This document shows, in pieces, positions 54,857 to 64,000 of a stretch of 64,000 bases of DNA (its first letter is position 1; each line of letters opens with the position of its first letter). The notes beneath the pieces were generated by a model that did no database searches, had not been told where the DNA came from, and saw only the letters and a list, made by a program, of their open reading frames with translations. Source of the DNA: Magicicada septendecula (lineage: Eukaryota > Arthropoda > Insecta > Hemiptera > Cicadidae); NCBI GenBank assembly GCA_034769895.1, contig CM068372.1, positions 238,290,343 to 238,354,342 on the forward strand, in the 5' to 3' direction. The position numbers were made by a program, and so were the translations under genes.

Positions 54857-55000
54857 TCAATCGACAGCAGTAGACCACGGCCTAATGGCCTGGCGATTAG
54901 TCCAGAGGTGACGCCGACCGTGAAAGCCCAGGATATCTGAGAGTCTAATAGTAACTCCCCCCCCCCCAGGCCAAATTCTAGATACACCACTGATGGGGAG

Positions 55001-56150
55001 ATTTCTAAAACTATGAAAAAAGCGTGAAACGCCTTGACACAAAAGATTACGTACGCGATTGAACCACGTACATTCACTTAAGTGTCTTGCAAATTCTCTT
55101 GATGGAAATTCCAATACTACCAACTCTTTTTTTAACCAATGAATATAATTTTGTATAACGCACAGCATTGTCTCAATTAACATACAATACTGCTACCTGT
55201 TTATTTATTCAGATTATGATACACAGTATAATATAGGTGGTGTAACAGACTTAACAGTAGTATACAGTAGGTAACTTACGTTTATTTTTACAGTGTATAA
55301 ATTTTAATTGACGTTAATAGCAAGCAGAAAAGGACAGTTAAGTGAGAGCTTCGCATGGAAGCACAGTAATTCTGAAGGTCTTCGCTTGTCCCTGATGATC
55401 CTCCGTGTACCTCTTTGTAAATTGGGAACCTCTGCTGTAAGAGGAAATGCACAGACAAAAAAAGAGACGCATTGTATCATAAGCGAAACTCACGAATAAT
55501 TGCACTTAATTGGTTCGTTAAGGAGCAGGAAGTGGTAAATTCACTAAAGACGGGAAGAGGCCGACACATTTGGTTATAAACAGTTTTAAACCTTTGTTTT
55601 AGTTAGTCAGTGAGTTGTCGAACGTACGTCGCAAAGTGTAGCTTCCAGTTGGGCGTTCCTCGGGAAGCAGAGAGAAAGTGCTGTTCACGCAGATTGCGTG
55701 ACACACGCCCTTCCGCTGACGACCACTCTGTAATTGTTAACCCATAAAACAATAGTTGTGTAATTGTTTATTACAGATCGTTCATTATGTAAGACAGCAG
55801 TTCGTAATTTTTCTTGTAAAGCTTGTTGAGACTGAGACTTCATCTGGCTTATAAACCAATAAACTGAACGTTATTTAGGGAACGTTTAATAATGTTACTA
55901 AAGGCATTTCGATAATGCGCGCGTCACTGTGGCTACTACGAACTTTCATTAGTATAGCCTACTCACCAATATAACTCAGTTAGAATTAACACTTTTGCAC
56001 ACCACTATAGAAATATCGGTATGGAGAACCATACATGACTTCCATGTTCTAAGATTTATATTTAAAATCATTTTCGAAATGAAATATATCCATAGAAACT
56101 ACTTCTTTCTACTTACTGCTTCAGCCTTAACCACAGTAGGCCTACTGTGG
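55001..56150. other. Unassigned sequence
   Basis: A TATAAAC (about 55572) followed 35 bases later by GTCAGTGAG could be a decayed promoter or LTR. The rest has no recognised motif. Confidence 0.35.
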
Positions 56151-56280
56151 TCACTAACGTATACCACCTCACGTTATCGCACTCGATTTTCACAGATGAT
56201 GGAAGTCGATGGCACTGCCGAAACGCCTGGTTTTGCAGAAAACATTGGTCTACGGCCGATAACGTAGTACATATATAAAA
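56150..56280 (+). mobile_element. Decayed PLE-like 3' tail
   Basis: CAGATGATGG, then CTGCCGAAACGCCTGG, and downstream GGTCTACGGCCGAT follow the same order as the right arm at 54.8 kb (CTGAAGATGG, GCCGAAACGTC, GACCACGGCCTAAT). Two core bases are mutated (CAGATGA for CTGATGA; GCC for GTC), so a ribozyme here would be inactive. Confidence 0.45.
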
Positions 56281-56439
56281 AATTATCCCCTCCCCCTTTC
56301 AACTATAATTTTCATTTATAGAAAATTACTCCCACTACGTTCAACTAGCCTCTTCAATTATACATAATTCATCTACGTTTCTACAGTGGATTATTAAGAT
56401 CTTATCAGGATACTTTATTTATCAAAATTAAGTACTTTA

Positions 56440-57645
56440 CTCTTGTTACAACAAAAAATGTTTCAGGTAAACTACCCTTTCCCCGTAACCGATCTTCACC
56501 AAAATCAACAGGCCTTGAGTACTCTACAATTCATTGAAGCATGCAAAACATTATTTGATTCTGTTTTAAAGTGCGGCAGTTATCGTTCGTCATAGAAACA
56601 ATTACTCTTGTTAAAACATTAAAAGTGGCCGATAAACTACCCCTTTCCCTTAACCGATCTTCACCAAAATCAATAGGCCCTGAGTCCTCCACAAATGAGG
56701 TACATATGTTAAAAAATATTTGATTCTGTTTGAACTTACGGCAGTTATCGTTCTTCATGTAAAATGTTCTCTTGTTACAACATAAAATGTTGCAGGTAAA
56801 CTACCCCTTTCCCTTAACCGATCTTCACCAAAAACAATAGGTCTTGAGAACTCTACAATTCAGAGTTGCATGCAAAAAAGTATTTGATTATGTTTGAATT
56901 TGCGGCTGTTATCGTTTGCCATAGAAAATACCCTTGTTAAAACATAAAACGTTGCAGGTAAACTACCCCTTTCCCTTAACCGATCTTCACCAAAACAACA
57001 GGTCTTGAGAAATCTACAGTTAAGGGCTGTATGCAAAACATTATTTGATTCTGTTTGCATTTGCGGCTGTTAACGTTTGCCATAGAAAAAAATTACCCTT
57101 GATTAAAAAAAACGTTGCAGGTAAACTACCCCTTTGCCTTAACCGATCTTCACCAAAAACAATATGTCTTGAGTACTTTACAAATAGCCTAAGGGCTGCA
57201 TGCAAAAAATTATTTGATTCTGTTTGAATTTGCGGCTGTTATCGTTTGCCATAGATAAAAAAATCTACAGACACATAGACAGACAGACACACACACACAC
57301 ACAGACACTTTTCGAAAAATGTTTTTTTTTCATGTTTTGAGTGTAGTACAATCAGAATCTGCAATAATCTCGAACACGGTTTATTTTTTGCCATCACCAT
57401 ACTTCCATTTCCTTATGGAACATGGAAGTAAAAAGTATTTGATTCTGTTTGAATTTACGGCAGTTATCGTTCGTCATAGAAAAAATTACCCTTGTTAAAA
57501 CATAAAACGTTGCAGGTAAACTACCCCTTTCCCTTAACCGATCTTCACCAAAAACAATAGGTCTTGAGAACTCTACAATTCAGGGCCGTATGCAACAAAT
57601 TATTTGATTCTGTTTGAATTTGCGGCTGTTATCGTTTGCCATAGA
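56440..57645. repeat. ~163-bp tandem repeat array, six units
   Basis: Units share CTTGTTAAAACATAAAACGT, GTAAACTACCCCTTTCCC, TTAACCGATCTTCACCAAAA and ATTTGATTCTGTTTGAATTT. Their TTAACCGATCTTCACC blocks start near 56486, 56651, 56815, 56977, 57139 and 57534. Five units are contiguous at 161-165 bp spacing. A tail module then intervenes before the sixth unit. The unit is not a multiple of three, so the short frames inside are not coding. Confidence 0.92.
57257..57433. repeat. Tail module copy 1 (microsatellite, T-run, hairpin)
   Basis: AGACAGACAGACACACAC microsatellite, a T-rich run, then the hairpin ACTTCCATTTCC / GGAACATGGAAGT at 57401-57429 (12-bp stem, one bulged base). The same module recurs at 57646-57740 after the sixth repeat unit, so array and tail were duplicated together. 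Confidence 0.75.
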
Positions 57646-57740
57646 AAACATTCTACACATAGACACACAGAGAGACAGACAGACACACGATTTTTTTCGC
57701 CATGACCATACTTCCATTTCCTTAATGGAACATGGAAGTA
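57646..57740. repeat. Tail module copy 2
   Basis: GACACACAGAGAGACAGACA microsatellite, T7, and the hairpin at 57710-57739 with stem ACTTCCAT/ATGGAAGT and a slightly longer loop. It runs directly into the hammerhead-like fold on the opposite strand. Confidence 0.75.
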
Positions 57741-57743
57741 AAA

Positions 57744-57796
57744 TTATTCCGATTAGCGCTTTCAAGCTTCACAGCTCATCATCAGATTGGAAATAA
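57744..57796 (-). ncRNA. Hammerhead-like fold with complete core and long stem I
   Basis: Minus strand: core CTGATGA (57779-57785), bulged T, stem II GAGCT/AGCTT with loop GTGA, GAAA (57760-57763), stem III AG/CT with loop CG, cleavage triplet CTA ending at 57754. Stem I pairs TTATTTCCAAT with ATCGGAATAA, about ten pairs with one A-C mismatch and one bulged T. This is the best-paired candidate in the window. No PLE protein was found upstream, so its host element is unknown. Confidence 0.7.
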
Positions 57797-58991
57797 CAAT
57801 GTTTTCTTCTCTAGTTTTAAACATCTTTCTATAGTATAAACAAGGTTTAATTTTCTATAGTGGAGTGCGACAGTTTTAATTCTGTTTGTGATTATAACCA
57901 CTAACACAACTTTCTTAATTAAATCTCCAATATAACTCAGTCAGATGACAGTGGAATCCACTCAATCAGCTGTCTTCCCTTATTCACATCTATCGCTATC
58001 ACATACCTTCTGCTCATATATTTTTTTCCTTCCTTTTTTCCTTCTGTGATTAATTTCTGTAGCCGATCAACTTAGCTTTCCTTTTCCTGAATATGCTCAG
58101 GAAGTTCTTATTTGTACTACTTTACTCTTCTTATTATCTTCTCTCCTTTCCCGTGTAGTCTAGTTCACATTTACGCCTGCCGCAACAAGCCACAAACGCT
58201 AGATCATATTTACTGACCTATTTTGCTCGGTTCATTGGATACTGCGACTATTGTCGCCGAAGTAAATTTACGGCCATTCTGAGAATAGGCGGCTGAGAGT
58301 CGCCATTAAGGCTGTGCTGGGTCACGTTTTATAATAGTTTTTATATTACGTTTATAATAGTTTTATATTTGACGTACATTAGCGCACAAATTACACAAGA
58401 GACTGAACAATCTGCACCTTGTACAGGTTTCTTGCTTAACTGTTCAGTGAAATCTACAGCTTTTGCTGTTTGTTTACTCATTTCACCCCCCCCCCCCCAA
58501 TGATAGTACTACTGTGAAAATGGAAAAATAGAAAAATATTGGTTCATAGACAGCTAATATTCTTTTTTATTTTTGATCTGTTTATCGCAACAGATGAAAG
58601 TAACATCCACATGGCGCGGCTGTGGACAAGACTGGCCAGCTTACGTTGTGGAACAGTCAACACGTTTGCATTGTAGTAATTTAGTCACAGTTTAGAGGCA
58701 GCGTTCTGAAGTTTAGAGGCATAAGTTGTTTATGTACTGAGAAACAGCTGTTTCAAGAAACGTACAATTACTGTGTGTTCTGTTTAGTGACTCCTTGCTG
58801 ACAGTACGGCATAAAGGAATTTGTTGTCTAAAAAAGTTCTACTATTTGCACAAAACGTACCTTATTTCTATGAACTAATGTATCGTCCTTTAAAATCAGA
58901 CAGCACATGTTGCACAGATTTATAATAAAAACATGAGCGCTTCAAAGCATTGTACGGGAAGGGTTAGGACCAGTTTATTTAAACATGGCAC
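57797..58991. other. Unassigned sequence
   Basis: A C13 tract lies at 58486-58498. No gene motifs were seen. Confidence 0.35.
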
Positions 58992-59654
58992 GTTTTGTGG
59001 AGAGGCGCGCCAGTAGTGTCCGGCGCCTGTGTGCAGAACTTTAGGTGGCGCCCCTATACCCTCCACCCTCACAATAAAAAATCACTTTATAAAAACGTAT
59101 CAGTGAGTAGGCTACAAATGAAATACGAAATGTATTAATTATAAGTTTATTGAAGAAAAATCAGGAATTCCAAAAAATGTATGAAAACAATAAACATACA
59201 CGTAGGGTACAAAAACAAAAACAAAAACATCAAAAATAATTTGGAAGAAAATAAAGTAATATATGTTATTTGTCAAGAAAAAGGAAATTATTTGCCAATT
59301 GCACCTTGTATAGTTTTACGTAAACTAACAGATAAACTTACAGTTTTATAAAAACAAAAATATTAAATACTTTTTGGTACATAACGGGACCTTGTATGCG
59401 CAATGCTAGTCTATTTAGTTACAGCCATAGGCATACGAAACCGTTCTGAGCACTTTACAAATTTAAGATGACGTGTGACTTAACACGTCAGGAGCTGCAC
59501 CATACAGTCATGAAAATTTGGCGAGAATACCGAAAACGTTAGTACAGTTAACTTAATGAATAATAATTTTTTTGTTTTTCAAATATTTCCTCCTCGCCTG
59601 AAATTTTTGGCGCCTTTACTTTGCACACTGTGTCGGCGCGCCACTGGTTTTGTG
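58992..59654. mobile_element. hAT-type miniature element with 8-bp TSD GTTTTGTG
   Basis: Element 59000-59646 lies between GTTTTGTG duplications (58992-58999 and 59647-59654). The right end read inward is CAGTGGCGCGCCGACAC; the left end is GAGAGGCGCGCCAGTAG, i.e. the same terminus with three changes. Both sides continue with GTGTGCA and GGCGCC. The interior is AT-rich and non-coding. The terminus begins CAGTGGCG, as does the hAT element at 60326, which could have supplied transposase. Confidence 0.85.
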
Positions 59655-60317
59655 TTCAAATAGTTCGGTGTCTACTGTCGTTACGTAATCAGCACAGATC
59701 TGTGAGAAAAGTATGAAGTGTGAAATATTTTTACAGATTACTTTAGCAAAATATTGTAAAAATATTGTCTCGCAGATTATAACTGTAGCCTAAAGCTTTT
59801 GTAGAAAGCTTTCTTGTGTCTAAGGTATGAAATGACTGACACAGATATACGGATAAATTGTATACCTTCTTAGAGCATATGTGTGACTTTTGTAGTACAG
59901 TGATTCCTGGCACTCCTCCTCCTCCTCCCTAGAAAATGTGTTAGTAACAAACTGAGTTACTGTATCACCATTCAGTAATTCTGCTACGGTTATAAAAAAG
60001 AGTAGACCTTCTTTTCCAAGCAGTTAACTAATACACAGAGGCCTAGCTTTATTGATGATCCTGACATCAATAGTCGCTTCGCTGTTTCCAAGTATATAGT
60101 GTCCATTAAGATGTCCATCTTTTGATTCAAAGCTATACATAAGGTTCTTGTGTGATAATATTTTATTCCCAGTTCTTATGTACATGCCTTTTTTTTTTTT
60201 AATGTCACACGTCTTTCTAAAATGTCAAATGATCTGACATTCTGCAGAATCGGCCGTCGACAAAACGGTTCTAGATTATTTACGATGTAATTTATTACGT
60301 TTTTGTTTATAAAACTG
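59655..60317. other. Unassigned sequence between the two hAT elements
   Basis: No gene recognised. Includes a T10 run near 60189. Confidence 0.4.
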
Positions 60318-63300
60318 GTTAGACTCAGTGGCGGCTCGTACAGGGAGGGAAAAAGGGCGCAGCCCTCCCACTAAATTTGCAAATTAAACTTGTCAGTAAT
60401 ATAACTATTATGTGTAGTATCCTTATGTGATAGATATTTTTGGGGCGACTAATAGCGATTACCCGATGTTTTCGGCATGGTCCCGCAGCCGGACGCTAAT
60501 ACGACAGCCGTCCCTGTACAGGCGGGTCTTGCGGTTATTGGGGAAAGAGGACGTACACATGTCTATGCTTTTAAATTAGCGGTAGCCATAATAGGGAGGA
60601 CTCTGGCCGCTGTCTGATTTCGCGGCTCTTTTCATAGAGAACCGGAGCGTTGTTCAAAACTTCTCTGTTGCTGTTTAAAGTGCATTTATTTTCTCTTGTG
60701 TTTTATATAGTTTTGATTGTGTTCTTATTGTACTTTTTGTGTAAACGTAATGTTCTAATAATTTATTCTTTATTAGGCAGTGTATTCTGTGTAAGATAGT
60801 GTTTTTGTCGAACCTTGTGTACATAAACGTGTAACTTATTCTGTGTAGGCCTGAGCCTGTGTGTTCTGTGCGTATTTGTTAGAAACGAAAAAAATGTCTA
60901 TGAATTCAGTAAGTAATATTAAACGTTTGATTATTTCAAATTCACTTACGAAAAGAAAATAGAACTAAAAAATTAGGGCCACCAAAACCCAATTTATATA
61001 TCACACAACAAAATTATAATACGGACAGGCCAGCATCAAGTAAAAAAAAAAACTACACAAGAAAATTTAATAGCAACTGTTGCTTACATGCTGATTGGAT
61101 ATGTGGATGTGAGGTGATGAATTCCTTTTTTTGTTATGTATGTTTGGTGATGAACCTAAACAGTGATTCAGCCTGGACTGAAAATGTAATTAAGGACTTG
61201 AAACATTTGGGAGAAAAATTAAAAAAACATAAAATTAGTGAAACTCATATGACCAATTGTATTGAATATTCATTGTTAGGAAAAGTCAGTATTAGTTGCC
61301 AGTTAGACAGTGTATATAGATTAAAAATTAAACAGCATAATGAAGAAGTCTCTAAGAACAGATATATCCTAAGTAAGTTAATTGACTGTGTAAAGTTTTG
61401 TGGAATATTTGAACTAGCTTTAAGGGGACATGATGAAACAAACACATCTGAGAATCCAGGTATTTTTAGGGGCTTAGTAAATTTAATGGCAGGCCTAGTA
61501 GCACCTTAAGAGAGCATATTGGAAAAACAAACAATAGGGTTTTCGTTGGTCTTTCTAAAACAGTTCAGAATGAAATTTTGGTTTCTATTTATGCAGTGTG
61601 CATTGGACTAATAAAAAAAGAAATAAATGAAACTGACTACATTTCAATTGAAGCAGATGAAACCACGGATTGTGCCACTCTGTCACAAATGGTGTTATTT
61701 GTGAGTTATGAATTGAATGGAAAATTACATGAGAGATTTATCAGTTTTGTTAGTCCACAAGATCACTCCGCTGAAGGTATTAGTAATACTATTTTTGAAG
61801 AACTAGCAAAATTAGAACTTGATAAGATGTCTAGTAAAATTATTACACAAAGTTACGATGGGGCAGCAGTAATGAGTGGAAAACATAACGGTGTTCAAGC
61901 AAAAGTTAAAGCCGTAACAAGAATGCCCAATATATATACTGCTATGCCCATCAACTAAACTTAATTATTGAGCGCTCTGCATCACAAAACAAGCAAGTAA
62001 AAATATTTTTCTATAATTTAGATGGCTTTACAACATTTTTTTCAAGTTCTTCCAAACGAACTGCCATACTTGATGAAGTAGTAAAGAAACGTCTCCCAAA
62101 CTGTTCTAATACCAGATGGAATTTTAAATCCCGTTGTGTGACAACAGTATTTATTCATAAAAATAACTTTTCCGCTGCTCTTGAAAAAAATCATAGATGA
62201 TGACGAGAGTGACAAGTCCACCGTTCAGAAAGCATTAGGACTGAAAAACAAATTAAATAATGATGATTTTAATTTTTTGTTAACATTTTTCAACAAAATT
62301 ATGCCAGCCTGTGACATTTTGTTTAATCAATTACAGCAAGTAGAAATTGACAGTATTAAAACACACCTGTATGTTGCCTCATTCAAGTCACACATTCAAA
62401 ATGTCAGAGATTATATTAATTTTGATGCCAGTCTGTCTGGAACAAATGATTTTGGAGAATCATCTCAAAATCCAAAAAGGTCACGTTTTGATGAAAGCAA
62501 GAAGATTATGACAAAACTGCTAAAGAAGTTTGTGACATAATAGTTACCAACATAGACGACAGTTTTTCATTTTCAGACCATTTAGCAATAGCAGTTTTGT
62601 TGCAACTAACCGTGTTTTCTAAACATCAGCTTATCTTTCCAGAAACAAAGTTACAAATTGCTGCTAAACAATTTAATTTAAATGAAACTGCATTAAGACA
62701 TGAACTGGTAGTTCTATACAGCAGGCCCAACTTCACAAAGGCAACTGGCACATTGGTTCTGCTCAATTTTGTATATGAAAACAATCTAGTTACTGTTTTT
62801 CCCAAACTGGTAAAACAATTAAAAATTATTTGTGCAATCCCTATGACTACAGCAGAAAGTGAACGATGGTTCTCAACTCTCAAACGCATTAAAACATTTA
62901 CACGTAATACAATGAAAGAGGACAGACTAAGTGCTCTGGGAATGTGTTCAATAAAAAAAAATGTTAGAAATAACTCCTAATTTCAATGAATTAGTTATTA
63001 AACATTTTGCCAAGCAAAAGGAGAGGAGAATGGATTTCATGGTCAAGCAAATAAGCTAATCAAAGGTAGGGAACAAATATATTTTAATAAGTAATCCGTG
63101 CATTTAATAATATATAATTTATTAAGTATTTAAGTTTAGGAACGTGAACTGCTTAGGGTTATAAATAATTTCAGTTTCAAACACTGTTTAAATATTGGTA
63201 GTTTGCAAGGTAGGTTTTTGATATTAACAATAAATACTTTTAGTAGTAAACAAAAGGTTCAATTTTACAATTACAGTATTTCATGATAATAGCAATAATT

Positions 63301-63400
63301 TAGTTTCTACTGGTGACTTTTGTTACATATGGGTCCAAAAAAATTTTACTCCCCCCCCCCCCCCCAGTCAAAAACGTTACCAGCCGCCACTGGTTAGACT
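60318..63400 (+). mobile_element. Full-length hAT transposon with perfect ends and TSD GTTAGACT
   Basis: Element 60326-63392 (3067 bp) with terminal inverted repeats CAGTGGCGGCT / AGCCGCCACTG and perfect 8-bp duplications GTTAGACT (60318-60325, 63393-63400). Subterminal GGGAGGG/CCCTCCC hairpin near 60342-60370 on the left and a C15 run (63351-63365) on the right. The transposase is interrupted by frameshifts, but the ends look intact, so the copy could be mobilised in trans. Confidence 0.95.
60932..63057 (+). pseudogene. hAT transposase, ZMYM1-like with TTF zinc finger, frameshifted
   Basis: Cut-and-paste transposase. In order: N-terminal TTF-type finger (LGPPKPNLYITQQNY, then YTRKFN, DWICGCEVMNSFFCYVCL, about 60980-61140); LALRGHDETNTSENPGIF (61414 on); the catalytic motif DETTDCATLSQMVLF (61657 on); QSYDGAAVMSGKHNGVQAK (61850 on) with the second conserved Asp; after a frameshift YAHQLNLIIERSASQNKQ and TRWNFKSRCVTT (61950-62150); a helical insertion; and the C-terminal dimerisation region IPMTTAESERWFSTLKRIKT (62839 on). 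At least four frameshifts (near 61505, 61935, 62190, 62510) break the protein. The initiator may be the ATG at 60894, itself out of frame with the finger. Confidence 0.92.
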
Positions 63401-64000
63401 CATTAGTTTCCATTTTATTACTGGCATCCATTTGTTGAAAGTCATAGCACCCTCAAGTCTGTAGTTGGAATTGGAAAATGTTTTGCTACAATATCATTTT
63501 ATAGCTATAATAATTACAGTGAAGTAATTCTAGTTATATATTATTATTTACACTTTTAATTTCATTAAGTTAAAATTATACATCCCGTTTAAAATTTAAC
63601 TTAACAAGAATGCATCTAAAATCTGTCCTCATAATAAAGCGTACCTTATATGTTTACATAACCGAACGTAACTTGACGATTGAATAAAATCTATGTCATC
63701 AGCTTTGGTGACAGACATAAAAATAAACTATATAAAATGACAGACATATAATAATTATGTAAACTATTAAATTGCCTTATAATATTACCTTTAGAAATCG
63801 TCCTAAAGGATTGGTAATTATTAAAAGACATTAAATATATATATTTTAAAGCTTCTACGTTAAACTTATTACGACTAGGGTGTGAAAACTTCACTGTGGA
63901 TATTGGCAAACTATTACTTTCAAAGTGGACACTGTTTAACAGTATCAGACTAATTTCCTGTAATTTCTATTTTATTTAATTAGTCATTAGGTAGGTTGGG
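63401..64000. other. Unassigned AT-rich sequence to window end
   Basis: No supported feature. The minus-strand open frame 63691-63909 shows no recognisable motif. Confidence 0.4.

Larger units (their letters stand above)
54650..54884. repeat. Inverted repeat of two PLE-like 3' tails
   Basis: Arms 54650-54746 and 54789-54884 are about 97 bp each, inverted, with a 42-base spacer. Both begin (outside in) AGGCCGTGGTCTA, include ACGTTTCGG and CATCTTCAGTG, and end near AACTGGCACCGG. Each arm holds one hammerhead-like core, so the two would be transcribed from opposite strands. Confidence 0.88.
54278..55000. mobile_element. hAT-type miniature element with 8-bp TSD ATGGGGAG
   Basis: The element spans 54286-54992 between perfect 8-bp duplications ATGGGGAG (54278-54285 and 54993-55000). 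The right end, read inward, is CAGTGGTGTATCTAG, a classic hAT-type terminus, followed by a G run. The left end is CAGGTGCC then T7 and G12, apparently shortened. No transposase is present. The inverted repeat at 54650-54884 lies inside it. Confidence 0.8.

Noticed and set aside
56450-57560. A hammerhead within each 163-bp repeat (minus strand GTGAAGA...GAAAG)
   Set aside because: The first core base is wrong in every unit, and the bases between cannot form stem II.
56440-57645. CRISPR array
   Set aside because: Repeat units are 163 bp, contiguous and variable, without spacers, in a eukaryotic context.

Overview
The window looks like repeat-rich arthropod nuclear DNA, most plausibly an insect with a large genome. 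It is AT-rich, has no operons, and almost all recognisable coding sequence belongs to eukaryotic transposable elements (gypsy LTR elements, LINEs, Penelope-like elements, hAT, Tc1/mariner and pogo types). The species cannot be named from the sequence. No rRNA, tRNA or CRISPR array was seen.

Layout. 1-11838: a young minus-strand gypsy element, cut by the window start, with very long near-identical LTRs, a long pol frame and a frame-disrupted gag. 13372-15011: a Penelope-like element (PLE) with reverse transcriptase, GIY-YIG domain and a hammerhead-ribozyme-like 3' end. 17255-18165: a pogo/Tigger-like remnant. 18706-19272: a solo LTR. 22239-23770: a broken LINE abutting an inverted repeat with another hammerhead-like fold. 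24028-26300: nested repeats and two further PLE 3' ends. 30786-33193 and 44079-47422: two copies of an internally deleted LTR family (Gag, protease and a piece of integrase). 34990-37240: hAT and Tc1/mariner remnants. 38790-43760: a non-coding LTR element. LINE scraps lie at 43.8, 48.0-48.5 and 49.9-50.1 kb.

The only good candidate for a host gene is at 51810-52365: two tandem 61-nt signal-peptide exons, both ending in phase 1 at consensus splice donors. After that come a hAT-type miniature element with a hammerhead-bearing inverted repeat inside it (54286-54992), a ~163-bp tandem array ending beside the best-paired hammerhead-like fold of the window (56440-57796), a second hAT-type miniature element (59000-59646) and a full-length but broken hAT transposon (60326-63392) with a perfect 8-bp target duplication.

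The most interesting thread is the recurring hammerhead core (CTGANGA, short stem II, GAAA, cleavage triplet) in at least six well-supported places on both strands. Each has its own compensating stem I and a nearly absent stem III, and three are linked to PLE coding sequence or a shared PLE 3' UTR. The second is the tandem signal-peptide exon pair. All structural claims come from pairing by eye; no search or folding program was run.
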